Shown: piece after piece, positions 23,818 to 36,093 of the stretch | Layout of the letters: each line of letters opens with the position of its first letter | Position numbering within the stretch: the first letter of the stretch is position 1 | Assembly (NCBI GenBank): GCA_025331435.1 | Contig: JAIWNI010000058.1 | Location: 62,001 to 126,000, forward strand | Source: Choanephora cucurbitarum | Lineage: Eukaryota > Mucoromycota > Mucoromycetes > Mucorales > Choanephoraceae | DNA: 64,000 nt | Reading direction: 5' to 3' | The notes under the pieces: model-generated | Seen by the model: the letters and a program-made list of their open reading frames with translations, nothing else | What the model was told of the DNA's origin: nothing | The model's database searches: none | Program-made: the position numbers and the translations under genes

Positions 23818-26435
23818 TTAACCCTAGAAAGAAAGAAAAAATTAGCATTGCGATGTGTAAGAATAACAATAATAATAAAAACCTACCTCGACCTTTTCAA
23901 AAGAATTAGCCTTGTGCTTTGGTAAGAAGACAAAGTCATCGGGGGCAGGGCCTAGTAACATTTCACTAATCTTGACCCAATCTGAAGCTAAAGGACTAGC
24001 CATCAAAGTCTCCAAATCGTTACGGCCATAGTAAGGAGGAGGACGTTCGTTCATTTTTTGAGGAACTCGTTCTAAGATGCCAACAGGAATATATCTATAG
24101 AGGAATGATTGCCATTCACACAAGAAGCGACGTGTGGTATTTACACCTTGACTGTCAGAGCCCCAGTGTTCCAAACCATAATTACAAAAGCGCTTTAACA
24201 TATCAAGACGCTCATTTGCTGAAATATCCCAGTGGCGTTGATTCTTGATTTCGTCAAAGACCCAAGGCTTGATCAAGGCACCACGACCAATCATGATACC
24301 ATCGACACCAGCTAATTCTTTTTTATGATTGTATTCTTCAAAGCTCATAACGTCGCCATTGCCGTAAAGAGGCATAGTGTGAGTCAGATTTTTCATACTG
24401 CCAATGTATTCCCAATCAGCTGTTTTGGTATATCTTTGAGCACGAGAACGACCATGGAGCTAGTGGAAGAGTATAATTAATTTTGTCGTTCTAAAACAAT
24501 TAGAAATTTTGTAACTTACAGTGCCTAGTGCAATGCCCTAGATTTAGTTTTCAGTCGATTAGTTCAGGAGCAGGTAATGACTAAGCAGTATGTATATATC
24601 TTACCAATTCATCTAGCTTGGGAACAAAGCGATCGGCAATAGGCTGGTTGTCCTTTATACCCATTCTAAACTTGGCTGTAATAGGGATATCAGTAACGGC
24701 TTGCATTCCCTTCAACATCTTATACATTCGGCCTCTGGCATCTAATAAAGCAGATCCTGCGCCCTATACATTTCAAGAAGGTCATTAAATTGCATTTCAT
24801 ACTTACAATTAGTAGCCAATGTGCCTACCTGTTTAAATACTAAATCAATTGGACAGCCCATATTCAAATCAATAAAATCAACGTCCACTTCATTGTTCAA
24901 AACTTCACATGCTTTGGTGATATGCTCCACCTTTGAACCACAAATTTGTATACCAAAAATGTCTTCAGACTTATGGCGCTTAGTCAATGCCCACTCAGAC
25001 TGTTGACCTCTTAACAAGTTGGGCGCCAAAGCCATTTCACCACAAGTAATATCTACACCAAACTCCTTACAAACTACTCTAAATGGCAAGTTGCTAAAAG
25101 AAAGATGTCATCAGTATAAAGTATTGCTAATATCCAACCTCAAACTTTACCCAACTGTAGTGAGAGGAGCAAGATATGTTTTGTTTCTGAAGTCAATGAT
25201 CTAAGCAACTAGCTTTAATGCAAACCAGAGTACATTTTTTTTCGTGCACAAAAGCTTACCTTTCTATATCCAGTATCAATAGGACCAACAGGCTTTTCCT
25301 TTTTGATATCTGAGCCAGCAGATTCCATAGTGACATTTTGAAACTCATTGGCAGCATCGAAAAATTCATCATGATCGCTGTCATGCTGCTGCTCAGCATC
25401 TTCTGCCTTCACTTTCTTGTTTCCAGAAGGAGCAGAGAACAAAGTGGGGTTTTCCAAAGCCTTTCTCTTGAGAGTGTTGGCATCCTTCATGTTTTGTTCT
25501 TCAGCGATTTCTTTTTGCACTTCAACCATATATTTTTCAGTCTTGGGGAATGAATACTAATCCGATTGCAATCAAATATCAGCACGGTGTACCCAAAACA
25601 TTCCATCAAATCCAACGTACCTGATTTTTGTGTAATTTCATTTGAGTTTCGCTACTGATGCCGTTAATTGTATAGACTGGTTTTTCCGCTTTCTTTTTTT
25701 CGTCCACAATAAGTTTGTTGTTCTTGTCGATATGAGCATTAAGGAATCGACACTTGTAACCATAGCGACAACTATAAGAAGTTGTCAGAACGCAAAAGGT
25801 GTAATTACAGAATGTTGATCTACATACTATCCGAAAAGATCGAACTGAATACACTTGTCTCCTAAATCTGCTGGCTTAATCTTCAAATAGCCTTCGAGAT
25901 CATGAGAGAATTTACAACTATAAAGTCGAGTATTAATTGCCTGTCCTAATCCGTATCCACTACCATTTCGTACTTCTCTCCAAATGTACATTCGTCTCCT
26001 CTTGCTAACAATTTACACAACTAATAGTGAAGGAGACGATTGTGAGTCAGAAAATATGGTTGCAAGCATACACAGATAGAGACTTACTTTGATTGATTCT
26101 TCAATACGCTTTTTTCCTCGTTGACCTGTATTGGCACCTCTGGCATTCTGATAAAAGGATCTTCAGTATCTTGAATGCATACAAGTGTCAATAGTTGCTA
26201 TACCTTTGATTTCTTTCCACTTTTCTTCTGAGTCGTTCCTCCCTCAGCGGCATCATCATTGTTGACAGCACTGTCTACTTGGTCTGATTTGTCACCTTCA
26301 ATCCAACGCTCCTTTCGGTACCTACAAGCAACAATAAAAATTAGAACGATTCAAGAATAGCAACAGCCAGATCTAATTTGGCTCATACTCAGGCTTAATG
26401 CGAGCTTCACCGGCTTTATAATCAGCTTCAGACAT
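23818..26435 (-). CDS. DUS3: tRNA-dihydrouridine(47) synthase Dus3
   Basis: A multi-exon gene of roughly 690 aa starting at the ATG at 26435 ([16 protein letters not shown]). The N-terminus is charged, with Lys-rich and acidic stretches. Two CCCH zinc fingers follow, one around CTFGEKY..C.FSH near 25900-26000 and one around [10 protein letters not shown] near 25750. Then comes the FMN-binding TIM barrel: [33 protein letters not shown] and [13 protein letters not shown], where Cys is the catalytic proton donor. Further on are [28 protein letters not shown] LYGNGDVMS and GIMIGRGAL. It reduces U47 in the tRNA variable loop using NADPH and FMN. The C-terminus is uncertain: a donor after KVE and an acceptor at 23824 give a stop at 23818; without that intron the frame ends at 23842. 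Confidence 0.93.
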
Positions 26436-28902
26436 GATAAAGTAAGAGATAAAAGAAAGAAAGAAAAAAATTGATAAAAAAAAATGCCTGTCAAGAGAAT
26501 TTTTAGTCAGGATTGATAGTCCGATACCATCTTTAGCGTATTTGGACCTGTTTCAGGGCTAGCAGTCCCTTTGAGGTACAGAGTCTAAACAAGAAAGTTA
26601 GATTTCGAATCATGGTACAGTAGCACAAGATATACAACACTTTTATGCATCAAAAGCAATTCCTTTCAATGCACTGGAAGAAAACATGCACCTTTTGACT
26701 TGCGAAGGAACAAGCCGCTAAGAAGTAACATTCTAATTGCTAAAAGATGGAAGAGTAGAAAGAGTCTTGGATGAGAGGAAGGCTTTGAAAGATACAGAAG
26801 GATCAGTAGTGTCATGGAATTGATCTTCTCAAGGGAGAAAGAACATCAGAAAAGCAGTCTTGAAAAAAGTACTTTATCGCTCCTTCTCATGATTGCTAGT
26901 AAGTGCTTGGTCAGGAGGATTATGAAGTAGCTCAATATTTACTAAATAGACGCCTTGTTTTAAAAAACGAAGGACTAAAAGAAAAAAATTGAGAAAGCAA
27001 AGGATTTTGGAGCAATTCGTTCTTGATGTAGCCCATATGAGGAGCAGTATTGAAGCATTCAGATGATCTTCGACTTAGCTCATTGTCAAATCGAGCTCCT
27101 GGTAAACTATTATTCACTGGTAATTAAATGAAGAAAAAACGTAGGCTCTTACAGTATATTAGTGAATTAGTTTACATAGAAAAGCGCTTGTTTCCAAAGC
27201 AAATGACGAATTGTTTTAGCCAGCATATTGAACAGAAAAAGGCCTTTTTCTTTGGTTGATTCCAATTGAAGATACAAGTTAGATTTTTCCATTTTTGCAG
27301 AGACCTTTTTTCTTGTCTAAAACAAATCCAATCTAATCAAAAGACTATCAGAAAAAACAAAGAGTAGATACATCAAGATGTATGACAATCTATTTAACAA
27401 GTGCAATAAGACGATATAAATGCTGTCAGCTTCATTGTTCAACATGTTGGAAGAGAGAACAACACTTTTTCCCTTGTGTTTCTTGGTACTACTTTTTGTT
27501 TTGGAAATGAATCTATATTTATAGAGTAATCAAACAAGGTATCGCTCGATTCAACGGTGTTTGATTCAAGAATATTACCATCCTCAAACAAAGCGACTAC
27601 TGTATGCTATCTAATTGCTAGCTGTTACTTATGTTGTATCGACAGACTACTGCTTATTGTTTGTGCGGTCCAAAGAAGAAGACTTATTCGGTAGAAAAAG
27701 TAAAGAAAAACCTTTTACTCCTCCCAACTCGCTCTACAGAGAGAGGAAATATGGAGGGAGAGGGATGAACTCACTCCCTTCCAAGTCAAATGATGTTTTG
27801 TTTGTCGTCACGAGAAACTCCAATTTGAAAAAAGAGAAATGTCGCTTTTGTTAGATCCAGAGAGCAAGGCTCGCCATAAGTTCAACTACAATTTAAAATG
27901 ATGAGCCAAGAATTAGTGTCAGTCGATGTTTTTCAAATGCTTGAAGATCGGAGGAATTGATTGAGAATTTTGCAATACCTTCATTCAATGTTACACGGCT
28001 CTCTTCCTCTTCTACCTCAGGGACTTCCATAATTCACTATTCCCGCCAAATAAGCTCGCATCTCACAAGACCTTTTTTTTTTATTCCACCAAACCTTCTT
28101 TGTAAAATCATCTCATTACTCTTCCCGTTTTACCAACAAGTAATAGAATAAAAGCAACATCCACAACACCGACAAAAAGAACATTTTTGTGCCTATCTTG
28201 AACATGGATTTTTCAGATGGCTTTCTGTACACCCAACTTCTTCCAGGTACATACATCAGCCTGGCTAAATAGATGTGTAGCTATTTCTTCCTTTTTTGTG
28301 TGTTTTCTAAAAGTGAGACAAGTCTCATTTTGTTGTCTGACAACATGAGAAGGATTTGAAGAGGCAAAAAAAAAATTGAGATATGCACATGCTTTGAACC
28401 TAAAAGTACTTGGCTTGTCATCACCCAAGATACCAAAGGATGTGAGCAGAGCTAAAAGGTATTTTAGAGTCCAAACTTTAGTCTAAGACAACTTTCTTTT
28501 GCTTTCTCGGTATCACAAGATCGAATCGAGATTCGATTTTGTTGATTGACCAACTACTTTTGAAATAACATGAGACCAACTTCCTTTACCTCAAGTTAGT
28601 TTATACTTCTAGGGAAAGACTATGAATAAAGCTTTAGAGTAAGTGTGTTACTGTATCCCTGTCGCTGTTTTCTAGAAAGACTAACATGTTCGTCAATGTC
28701 TCCAAAGAACCATGGCACTTGTACGACAGAAAATGCATCTTTGGATTAAATCGAATTTACACTGCGTAACTCGATTAAATACGGAACTCAAAATCTATGA
28801 AGCACAATTGAATGTGCTAAATCTTAATACAAAAAGCTAAAATGCGTGATCATGTATTTCTTTCTTTCTCTTCCTTCTTGAACTGACCAAAACAAAAACA
28901 AG
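26436..28902. other. Long intergenic region, no gene seen
   Basis: 2.5 kb between the divergent DUS3 and P450 genes. Stops are frequent in all frames and no motif was recognised. Around 27718-27780 lies a short GC-richer island containing GAACTCACTCCC, which recurs near 47507 (reported separately). Confidence 0.4.
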
Positions 28903-30934
28903 ATGCTTTCTCTACAAGATAACGTATCGGTTCAATACTTGATTGAACTTTATCATAAGCATGTAGCAGACCATCTCACCAAGAAGAACAAGAAGATTGG
29001 TATCACTGCTGCTGTTGTTGCTACTTTGGTCTATTACATTCATGACCGTATCTTCAAGCCTCCAAGAGAACTACGTCATATTCCATACCAAACATACTAT
29101 TCGTTTGTTGGATCAATTCTTCGTCAAGAAGGCTTGTGGGAATCTTATCGTCGTAAAATCCTTCCTGTGATGGATGGTAAAGACAACGATGGTATTTATG
29201 TGGTAAGTTAAACTATGAACATGCTTTCGGTATATGGTACTGAATCTTTTTCGAGTAGAGACCATTTGATGGCGCATGGAATGTCATGGTCTCCAACCCA
29301 GCTCATATTAAGAAGATCCTTTTGAATACAGGTATATAAAAAAAAAAGAGTTTGACAAGTCTCGAGTTCAACCACCGTCTAACATGCTCTCAGATGTTTT
29401 TCCAAAGGTAACACAGAACTCATATATAAGTCATACCTTGTTCGGAAGGTTCGCTATTGGTCCCAATATAGCAATGTTGAACGGGTCTGCCTGGAAAGCT
29501 CAACGAAAGCTAACTAACCCAGCCTTTCACCGAGCCATGCCTGTGAACCTCTTTGGCGACTTGACACTCGAGCTTTTCCAGGTGATTGATCAAGCCAATG
29601 GTTCCGTTAACTTCACTGAACTTATCACACGCTGGACATTGGAATCGATTGGAAAAGCAGGATTTGGTATAGTTCTTCTATAAAGAACATGATGCGTTTT
29701 ACTTATACCTTCATCTGACTAGGTTTCGAATTCAATGCTATTAGTCAAAAGGATAGTAAATGGGTAAAGACCTATACTGTCATCAACAGTGGTCTTTCCA
29801 ACCCAATCCATTTCCTCTTTCCCTTCCTCGACCGATACGACTCTATCTGGCTTTCAGCTAAGCGTCGTTATCTTCATCATCAGATGGATCTGTTTTTGGA
29901 GATGATTGATCAAGTTATCTTGAAGAAGCGCACAGCAATTGAAAGAGGGGATTCAGAAAACAGCTTTTTGCCAGAACATGAAAAGGATCTCTTGACCTTA
30001 ATGATTGAGGGTGAAATGAGAGGCGAAGGTGTGATGTCTGATGAAGAGTTAAGAGTACGGTTATTTGAACAAACACCAATGAACGAATGATATTCATGCC
30101 TATCTGTTAGAGTAATGTATGTCTCTTTTTCTTGGCTGGCCATGAGACAACCTCTAGTGCTCTTTCTTTTGCCATCTATCGTTTGGCCGTAAACCCCGTA
30201 AGTTCATCATGCCATTTAGTTGAAACGTTCAAGAGACTGATTGCCCCAAACAAACAAAAAAAAAATAGGACATTCAACAAAGAGCTAGAGAGGAAGCTAT
30301 TCGAATCTTGGGCGATGAGCCAAAAGATGTCTTGCCAACATTAGACCAAACAAAACAATTCCCTTACATTAACCAAATCATCAAAGAGGTATATAGAAAA
30401 AGACAAACCAATCAGTTGTGCTTACCATACTGTCGATGTTAGGTCTTGCGTATTGATTGTCCTGTAAACCGTGTCATACCCCGTCAAACTAGCGAAGACT
30501 ACTTTTTCAATAACACACTGATTCCCAAGGGCTCTTTGGTCTGTGTTGACTTGACTGCCGTCCATCATAGCAAGAAGGTCTGGAGTAATCCCGAGAAGTT
30601 TGATCCTGATAGATTTGCTGAAGGAGGTGAGGCTTCCTTACATGATGCAGGCTCAGGCATGACTTGGTTGCCTTTCAGTATGGGTGGTAGACAGTGTGCC
30701 GGTATGAAGATGAGTTTGTACCAACAACGTATTTTCTTGGCTATGTTATGTAATGTATCATTTGTTCGAATATATCTGAATTATCTATACTCACTCATTG
30801 TTCCTTTATATACAGTACGAAAGTATACCTGGAAGTTACCCGAAAACTCCATTCACAAGAATGGTACAGTTCAAAAAGGCACATTTACTATCAGCCCTGT
30901 CAAGATGGAGATTGAGTTTACAAAGCGTTACTAG
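28903..30934 (+). CDS. Cytochrome P450 monooxygenase
   Basis: Eight exons (28903-29202, 29259-29331, 29394-29666, 29723-30054, 30111-30197, 30269-30388, 30443-30749, 30816-30934) give 536 aa. There is an N-terminal membrane anchor (IGITAAVVATLVYYI, about residues 38-54) followed by a Pro-rich hinge. The haem P450 signatures are complete: helix C WKAQRKLTNPAF, helix I FFLAGHETTS, helix K ExxR as EVLR, the PERF-like region FDPDRFAEG, and the Cys-ligand loop PFSMGGRQCAG. It is an ER-anchored monooxygenase that needs a CPR partner, which is not encoded here. The haem region and TISPVKMEIEFTKRY tail resemble the CYP4/CYP5-like fungal clans with fatty acid or alkane substrates, but the substrate is not assignable from sequence. 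The 66-nt last intron is in frame and could be retained, adding 22 hydrophobic residues. Confidence 0.92.
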
Positions 30935-31016
30935 TCTTCTATTCATTTATTTTAGCTTATAGTCATATAAGCTTTTTTTTAAAAAATGTTGTAACACCTT
31001 GAAGAAATAGAGTTTT

Positions 31017-31022
31017 AATAAA
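31017..31022 (+). promoter_or_regulatory. Polyadenylation signal AATAAA (P450)
   Basis: AATAAA sits 82 bases after the P450 stop codon. From here to 32207 (1.2 kb) I see no gene. Confidence 0.45.
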
Positions 31023-32207
31023 ACAGATTAAAAAGATATTTCGTATCCCTCAAAGGCATAGACACGGAATTCCAGAAAAAAACAGCATTTCTCTAGCATT
31101 GCAGATCACTTTCAATTGTAAATATGAGTCAATTGCTTTGTAATTCAAAGGCTTACTTCTTCCCTTTTCTTTGTTGTAAACGCGGATCCATAGTTCTAGT
31201 GAACTAAAGATATGTGTTATCTGCCAAAATGCTTAAGCCTTTGATTGCAATCCGATGGCTACATGGCATGCAAACAACTCTGATTGTTTTAGTATAGGCG
31301 ATGGTGAGTAAAGACAACTGCTGCCTTTACACAAAAAAAAGCAACCATAATGAATCAATTGAGACACAAGCAATTCATGGTCCCTCTTCATTTAATTTAA
31401 GCCTATTGTTGTAACACATTTGGTGCTTTCAAGTGATGAGCAACTATGATACACTTTCCCAATCTTGTCACTTGATTATATCGCTGAATGGCAATGAAAG
31501 GTTTTTATAAATTTCATGCGTTATTTTGTAGTAGTAAGGTATTTGTCTATTTAATCAACAGGTAACTATTTCATTATAATGGTGAGATCATAAACAAGCG
31601 AAACCAAAAGATCACCCAAAGCTAAAAAAAAATGTACTCTTTTTTTTTAATGTAGATCATTATTGGGGCTGAGGTAGCACAAATAAGGAGAGATTAAACA
31701 TGACAGCTTAGAATAAGTCGAGTACATTATTGGCTAATTATATCTGGTGGGACATAAGAATCAAAGATGTTGAACTTGATCATGCAAGGCTAATCAGTCA
31801 AGCACTCTTCTTTTTCCCATGTGTAAAAGTAAGAACAAGAAGGCAAGGTAATTGTAAACGGTTGAACGACGTTCATTTTCTTCAACAGAAGAAACCTAGT
31901 TGAATTCTGATAGACCCAGTATACTACTCCATTATTTACTAAAGTCACTATGGAAACAATGCATTGATATTTATGTTTGGTTCTTTTGCTATCCACAGAA
32001 TAGGCTGGCCTGTTCTACCATCGCACTCAAATCAACATTGCTCAAAGAAAAACAAGAAGCAAATGAAGCGATGTTCAAAAGTACTTGGAATCCTGTTTTC
32101 GTTTCTGTTGCACAAACAAAAATTAATCGAATTGGATCAAAAGGCTATCTATTATAAATAGGATATTGACTTTTACTTTTTTTTTTCATCTATTTATTAA
32201 ACACAAC

Positions 32208-32651
32208 ATGAGTTCTGATCTTACCAATGCCATTACCCAATGTATCGATAGCTGTACTCAGCCACCTCTCTTAACTAGAGAACAATGTTCGTCTTACTGT
32301 AATGATGCTGCCAGTTGTTCTGATACCGAATGTTTCAAGAACATCATGGATAAGCTTATTGGTGGAAACCTTCCATCGAGCTTTGCTTCTGCTGCTCAAG
32401 CGAGTGCTTCTGGTATGTTGAGTGCTGCTCATGCCGGTGCTAGTTCTGTTGCTGCTGGTGCTAGCTCTCTTGCTGCTTCTGCTAGCTCTGTTGCTGTTGG
32501 TGCTGCTTCTGTTACCCGGTCTAATGCTGGTGTCACTCCTGGTGCATCTAGCAGGACCAACTCTGCTGCAGTCACTCTCCATTCCAGCCCTATGCTCCTT
32601 TTGTTTCTTGCTTTTGTTGCTCTCTGTTTCATGAACATGAAACGCCACTAA
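32208..32651 (+). CDS. Cys-rich, Ala/Ser-rich protein with C-terminal membrane segment
   Basis: 147 aa, intronless. I start at the ATG at 32208 (MSSDLTNAI), which has an ACACAACATG context; the frame extends upstream to another start codon at 32166 through a T-rich leader. Residues 1-55 contain six Cys in the pattern C-x3-C...C-x3-C...C-x5-C. A Ser/Ala/Gly repeat of SSVAAGASSLAAS type follows (about 60-115), then a Thr/Ser linker. A 19-residue hydrophobic segment closes the protein, with basic residues at the very end (MNMKRH). The last part looks like a GPI-attachment signal or tail anchor, but no signal peptide is seen on the chosen start. It could be a fungal cell-surface protein; the family is not recognised. 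Codon use is strongly biased to GCT/TCT/GGT, hinting at high expression. Confidence 0.6.
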   Translation: MSSDLTNAITQCIDSCTQPPLLTREQCSSYCNDAASCSDTECFKNIMDKLIGGNLPSSFASAAQASASGMLSAAHAGASSVAAGASSLAASASSVAVGAASVTRSNAGVTPGASSRTNSAAVTLHSSPMLLLFLAFVALCFMNMKRH

Positions 32652-32890
32652 AAAAAATCTTCTGACGCCTTCCATTTCTTGAAGATCATAATGAACCACT
32701 CAATCTATCATGAATCACTCAACATACATATACATACATAATAAATACCTAATATTTATCACTCTAATAATAACTTTCAGAATAGAAATTGCCACAAAAT
32801 GGTTTAAACAATGCATACGGAATTGTATAATGAAAAAAGTGAGCACACAAAAGCAAATGAATAAAACGTCTGTAAAATAATACACTGATA

Positions 32891-33018
32891 GAATTGGGAA
32901 TGCGAACGACACTAGCATTCCCATTTTACATATCCAGAAGCCAAAATAGAGCTATAAAGATTAAAGCAGGGCAGCCAGATATGTAAAATGGGAATACCAC
33001 AGTTCGCATTCCCAATTC
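32891..33018. repeat. 128-bp nested palindromic element (MITE-like)
   Basis: Imperfect inverted repeat. The outer 17-bp arms (GAATTGGGAATGCGAAC, 32891-32907) match the complement of 33002-33018 exactly. An inner 18-bp arm (ATTCCCATTTTACATATC) also repeats inverted, with a short unmatched patch between the arms and a loop of about 43 bp. Each arm is itself near-palindromic (TGGGAATGC...GCATTCCCA). No target-site duplication is obvious. The surrounding 32652-33644 holds no gene. Confidence 0.8.
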
Positions 33019-33644
33019 AATGTTATCGATCTAAAGAGAAGGCATAAACATAGAAAGAGGTTAGAAGGACGTACATAAGCATGTTTCAATAGCTATTTAC
33101 ATTCACCAAAAAAGACAGACATGAGCACCAAAAGAAAGACGCAAGAGAAGGTTGTAGGATGGGTAGTAGATACAATTTATTAGTTGCACCACTCTGATAG
33201 AGTAAGACTAGTCTAATGCCATGTATCATCATTGAATAGCATTATTTAGACAAGGGAAGTTCTAATACTGGGGAATAAACAGAAACCGGAAAGAAACAAA
33301 AAAAAGAAAGAGAAACAAACAGTCTTGCTCTTAAACAATGAAAAGAACTCTTCTTCAACGCTCAAAGGGTCCATGCTTGAAACGAAAGATCTATTGCAAA
33401 GATTACTTTCCAAAAAAGGGAACCCATTGAGACTTATGCAGATGAATTTGACCTTAAATCAAAAATGTAAAAGAATGCGATTGGCTCATTCTAACTGACT
33501 TGATGAAATAACTAGATATTCAAAAAGAAACACTTGAACACATAGACTCTGATAGACAACCCTTATTTAGCAATGTATTTTTATGCTAAGCAAACTTCTT
33601 AAAAAAAAAATTTCCTTTCTTTCTATTTTCTTACTGCGCATATT

Positions 33645-35112
33645 ATGGATAGAAGAGAGAACAGCGCATTTGCACATTCAAGAAAGAGAAGTGCAAAATC
33701 AACCTCAAAGCGCAATCATGATGAAACACCCGAAGTGTTGAACTGGATCGATCGCCTGAATCAGGCTATTGATAACCTTTCTGAAAGTAGAATAACGTAA
33801 GTACGCTAGACCAAAGTTCTTTCCATAACTAAAAAATAAAGAAATAAGCACTCGAGAAGAATCACTCGAGGTCATAGTCAACAACCTTGCATGCCATCTT
33901 GCCTATGAACATATTGAACACCGTATTGAAGAAATGTTGGCTCTACTGAAAAGATCCTTATTGAAGAATGGAACGACAAAAGAAGCCTGTTTGGCTGCAA
34001 GAGCAATTGCATTGACGTTTATCAATTTAGACCAAGTCTCTGAGACTGAAGCAGACGATCTCTATCGTAGCATTCTGCCTTCTCTACGGAATATCATTAA
34101 GGATAGTGACCAAGCAGACATCAAGATTCATGTAAGCTATAGAGAGTGTGGTTTCTATATCATTAACCTTTATCATGGATAGTGCTTACAGACACTATCA
34201 CTCATCACCTATACATCAGCCTCAGATATCGACAAACAGTTGGTACGCAATTATCTGTTTGACCTTATTGAAACAGATGGTGCTGATTTTAACGTAGAAG
34301 GATTGGATGCGCACAGCCTGGATCAATTTCTCTGTGCAGCTGTGCATGCTTATGGTGTGTTGTATGCATCCTCCTTTGCTTCTGGTTTTGTTGATTTTGA
34401 GGTGTTATGGGAAGAACTGGAAAAGTAAAGTGAGCCTCGGTTTGTGATTGAAGCTGATGACTCATTTAATTTTAGGGTCATGCCTGTCCATGAAATCATG
34501 CTTGAATCATCCGATAAAAACATTCGTATTGCTTCAGGAGAGAATATTGCATTGATGTTTGAGACTGCTAATATCTTTTTAGCTGACGATGTAAGTCATT
34601 GAACCAATAAAACGAAAGAAGGTCTGACAACAAGTGATTAGGATGATAAGCCTGAATATGATAATCTAGATGGACTGATACATACACTGAAGCAGTTATC
34701 GATCGACAGCAGTAAACGCCATGCAAAGAGCGATAGAGCAGAACAAAAGTCTGTATTTAGAGATATTGTCAAGAGTGTTGAAGAGAAGATTAGGCCAGAA
34801 GAAGAGTTGAGGATTGAAGGCAAGCTACTTTCATTCCATGGCTGGGCCAAGATTTTGCCCCTGAATGCATTCAGAAGAAGCCTCGGCCAAGGGTTTCAAC
34901 ACCATTTAAGGAACAATTCAATGATGAAATCCACCTTTCATTATAAAGTGGGCCATACATCTCATTTTGATGATTCAGATGAAGATGATGCGTATGACAT
35001 ATCAACACTTAGTAATGTAGATAGAAAGTATATCTATGGTGAAAACAAGAAGATGAGGTCGAAACAGATTCGAAATGCGCGTATCACTAAAGAGCACACA
35101 CCTGCTTATTAA
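33645..35112 (+). CDS. IFRD-family (interferon-related developmental regulator) protein
   Basis: Five exons (33645-33796, 33849-34131, 34192-34424, 34476-34590, 34642-35112) give 417 aa. The N-terminus is basic, then residues about 30-300 form ARM/HEAT-like helical repeats (ACLAARAIALTFINL, DIKIHTLSLITYTSA). The C-terminus holds the IFRD_C signature LLSFHGWAKILPLNAFRR followed by LGQGFQHHLRNN. In animals IFRD1/IFRD2 act as transcriptional co-regulators, and IFRD2 binds the ribosome during translational silencing; which role holds in fungi is not stated by the sequence. An acidic patch (DDSDEDDAYD) lies near the end. Length and domain order match the family. The start ATG is well supported by frame continuity. 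Confidence 0.9.
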
Positions 35113-35536
35113 GTTATTTCAGTTGAACAATAAAAGATCTACACAGTATCATAATATCTTTACCAATCATCTTAGTCAGCCCTAAAAAAGAGTTGCAATT
35201 GATGTAATTTACTGCAAAACTAGAGTGAATATACTGGCCAATCATAGCTCAAAAACAATCGGCTTCACTTAAGTGCCTTTAAGAAATAACCTCAAAACCC
35301 CTAATTTCTCTTTCTCTCTCTCTCTCGTTGTCATGATAGACAAACAAATGCTGTCACTCTCTAGACTTTAATAAATGCATTACAACATTTCAACACGAAT
35401 TTTAGTTTTTCTATTTTTGTAACTAAACAATTTTTTTTTTTCTTTTTTTGGACCTAAAAATATATGACCAGAGAAAAAAAAATTATTTTATCAGATTCGG
35501 AGTCTAGTGAAGACCATAGAGTATCTATTCTTTTCA

Positions 35537-35542
35537 CACGTG
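35537..35542. promoter_or_regulatory. CACGTG box, distal, upstream of phosphate transporter
   Basis: CACGTG 552 bp before the phosphate transporter ATG. It matches the core site of Pho4-type bHLH factors that respond to phosphate starvation. Function is inferred from the paired site and the gene downstream. Confidence 0.4.
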
Positions 35543-35905
35543 CGATAGATGATTGGCTGCCATATTGAACATTTTTTTTTCTTACCTTCCGTAGTTTCAG
35601 TAACTTCTTTAGTTTCCAAGACATAACACGTTGCCCTGTTACAAACTCATTTCTCCGATAAATACATAGCTATGTTTCTTGACTGTTTATTCTGTATAGA
35701 AAGCCATTGAACTCTTTTTATTTATTTGTTCTTTCATGCATTAAAAGAAAAAGGGTCTAACGCGTCTAGAAGGAGAGAAATCCAAGCAAATTACCAATCA
35801 AAGTTTCGGTATTGTTCATTTTACCAAAAACAAACTAGAAAGGAAATCCACCAATCTGCTACTACTTTTATTGGTTCTGACGAATCAAATATAACTTTTG
35901 TATTA

Positions 35906-35911
35906 CACGTG
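35906..35911. promoter_or_regulatory. CACGTG box, proximal, upstream of phosphate transporter
   Basis: The second CACGTG lies 183 bp before the ATG, followed by two CCAAT boxes at 35926-35930 and 35936-35940. The rest of 35113-36093 is non-coding, with a CT-rich run near 35310-35330. Confidence 0.5.
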
Positions 35912-36093
35912 AGGTCGTGTGAGGACCAATCCTAGCCAATCAACTGGACATTTATCAAGGCACCTGTCGTTACACAGTGTTACAACGGAACATTTTGACA
36001 AACATGTCCATAAAAAGGCCCCTTTCTAAAAAAAAAATTTCAATAGTCTCAATTGCAATCCCTTTCTTTCTTTTTTTCTTTTTTAGTTAAATC

